Below are positions 6,331-7,394 of a stretch of 7,394 nucleotides of DNA, one piece after another (within the stretch, counting starts at the first letter, position 1; the number at the start of each line of letters is the position of its first letter). This DNA comes from Bacteroidota bacterium (lineage in GTDB: Bacteria > Bacteroidota > Rhodothermia > Balneolales > HLUCCA01), in assembly GCA_003448835.1 (NCBI GenBank), contig DLXM01000008.1:1-7394 (forward strand), written 5' to 3'. The notes under the pieces are model-generated. The model worked only from the letters and a program-made list of their open reading frames with translations, ran no database searches and was not told where the DNA came from. Position numbers and translations under genes: made by a program.

Positions 6331-7281
6331 TCAACTCAGAGTTTTTACGGTAGTAGAATATTCAACAAGTATACGATCTATGACTTGTTTAACAGTAGGA
6401 ATGTCTCGAATTAGTCCGGAAATTTGCCCGATTTCCAACTCTCCATTTTCCAAATCACCTTCAAAAATTCCACGTTTAGCACGACCTTTACCTAAAAGTT
6501 GACGAAGTGTTTGTTCATCGGCACCATTTAATTCTGCTTCTCTGATCGACTCATAAAATGCATTTTTCATTAATCGTACTGATGTGATCTGTTTCAAAGT
6601 AAGTACAGTCCGGGTATCATCTGCATCCAGTACAGCTTTTTTGAAATTCTCATGAGCTGAACTTTCCTCAGTAACTGCGAATCTGGACCCAATTTGTACC
6701 CCATCAGCACCAAGTGCCATTACAGCAACCATTCCTCGTCCATCACCTATTCCACCTGCTGCAACCACCGGTACATACTCCGAAATGGCATCCACAACCT
6801 GAGGGACCAGAACCATTGTAGTGAGTTCATCTTTACCATTATGTCCACCGGCTTCAAATCCTTCACACACTACTAAATCGACCCCTTTTTCCACACATTT
6901 TCTTGCAAGTTTCACATTTGGAACAACATGAGCGACTTTAATATTGTGGCTTTTCAAATGGGATGTCCAATTCGCTGGATTTCCTGCTGATGTAAAAACT
7001 ATTTCAACACCCTCTTCAATGATAATTTGCATAATCATTTCGATATCCGGATACAATAGAGGTACATTCACACCAAATGGATTAGCGGTAGCAGTTTTAC
7101 ATTTTCGGATATGATCCCTGAGGACATCCGGATGCATTGAACCGGCACCTATCAACCCAAGACCTCCATTATTACTAACACTAGATGCAAGTTTCCAGCC
7201 ACTACACCAAACCATACCTCCTTGTACGATGGGATATTGAATATTAAATAATGAACAAACCCGATTATTTGAAAAAGTCAT
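6331..7281 (-). CDS. FMN-dependent FabK / nitronate monooxygenase family oxidoreductase
   Basis: A 316-residue TIM-barrel flavoprotein of the family that holds enoyl-ACP reductase II (FabK, last step of fatty-acid elongation) and nitronate monooxygenase (oxidises alkyl nitronates). Visible motifs: IQYPIVQGGM (14-23) at the N-terminus, GGLGLIGAG (39-47), EGFEAGGHNG (140-149) with the conserved His147, AAGGIGDGRG (174-183) and GADGVQIGSRF (191-201), the FMN phosphate-binding strands, and the C-terminal GELEIGQISGLI (280-291). The GGH motif followed by LTTM, and the AH-N-K stretch after GSRF, resemble FabK, but sequence by eye cannot settle the substrate, so no symbol is given. Length is normal. 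The ATG at 7281 gives the standard N-terminus; the frame stays open upstream to the window edge without any ATG, GTG or TTG. No Shine-Dalgarno is present. It is upstream of the UPF0104-like gene on the same strand, 121 bp away. Confidence 0.87.
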   Translation of the reverse strand: MTFSNNRVCSLFNIQYPIVQGGMVWCSGWKLASSVSNNGGLGLIGAGSMHPDVLRDHIRKCKTATANPFGVNVPLLYPDIEMIMQIIIEEGVEIVFTSAGNPANWTSHLKSHNIKVAHVVPNVKLARKCVEKGVDLVVCEGFEAGGHNGKDELTTMVLVPQVVDAISEYVPVVAAGGIGDGRGMVAVMALGADGVQIGSRFAVTEESSAHENFKKAVLDADDTRTVLTLKQITSVRLMKNAFYESIREAELNGADEQTLRQLLGKGRAKRGIFEGDLENGELEIGQISGLIRDIPTVKQVIDRILVEYSTTVKTLS

Positions 7282-7311
7282 AGTTTCTAAGATAATTTGA
7301 CCCCAAGATAA

Positions 7312-7394
7312 GAATTTTTCAATTTCACTTTTTCTCGCCTTCTCTCCTTCACTTTTTCGCTCGGCTCCGCCTGCACGATGTCCGTCAAAAGACT
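7312..7394. repeat. Possible dispersed intergenic repeat fragment, running off the right edge
   Basis: This stretch differs from its surroundings: it is pyrimidine-rich, then GC-rich with CG-containing words (cgctcggctccgcctgc). TTCACTTTTTC is directly repeated at 7324-7334 and 7348-7358, 24 bp apart. Translated on the minus strand in the flavoprotein frame it gives a stop-free Lys/Glu/Arg-rich string beginning SFDGHRAGGAERKSEGEK. This is reminiscent of spurious peptides read from dispersed intergenic repeats in some Bacteroidota and environmental genomes. The repeat identity rests on memory and composition, not on a second copy in the window. Confidence 0.35.

Noticed and set aside
6302..6502. 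Plus-strand 66-residue frame over the end of the flavoprotein gene
   Set aside because: It is mostly antisense to the conserved C-terminus of the flavoprotein and has no supporting signal.
1..7394. A defence island, mobile element or novel multi-gene system
   Set aside because: All seven genes belong to common families with intact motifs; no transposase, integrase, nuclease, toxin, reverse transcriptase or repeat-spacer array is present.

Overview
This window looks like ordinary chromosome from a member of the Bacteroidota or a close relative (the Balneolales/Rhodothermales side is a guess). The evidence is an AT-rich sequence, a short basic bS21, no Shine-Dalgarno-like GGAGG in front of any start codon, and a TAnnTTTG promoter-like box ahead of one gene. 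There are six genes on the minus strand, one partial, and one short gene on the plus strand. No rRNA, tRNA, CRISPR, insertion sequence or phage gene was seen.

Layout from the right end, in the direction of minus-strand transcription. A 113-bp stretch at the right edge has locally different composition and resembles a dispersed intergenic repeat. It leads into a FabK/nitronate-monooxygenase-like flavoprotein (6331-7281). After a 121-bp gap with small overlapping inverted repeats comes a UPF0104/LPG-synthase-TM-like integral membrane protein (5106-6209). This gene faces rpsU (bS21, plus strand, 4754-4948), and rpsU ends in a good intrinsic terminator at 5027-5054. A long ABC-F ATPase gene (2646-4706) diverges from rpsU across only 47 bp. 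Next on the minus strand are a DUF456 membrane protein (2035-2511), hutH (385-1932) and the 5' end of hutU, which runs off the left edge.

How the genes fit together. hutH and hutU are the first two steps of histidine degradation (histidine to urocanate to imidazolone propionate). They overlap by about 32 bp, so they are surely co-transcribed and probably translationally coupled. The ABC-F protein and bS21 both plausibly act at the ribosome and share a divergent control region. DUF456, the UPF0104-like protein and the flavoprotein have no evident link to their neighbours.

I found no convincing new multi-gene system. The points most worth a second look are the missing Shine-Dalgarno at rpsU, the repeat-like right edge that is open in frame with the flavoprotein gene, a TAGTTTC motif repeated at 11-bp spacing upstream of hutH, and the GATAG/CTATC arms around the stop of the UPF0104-like gene.
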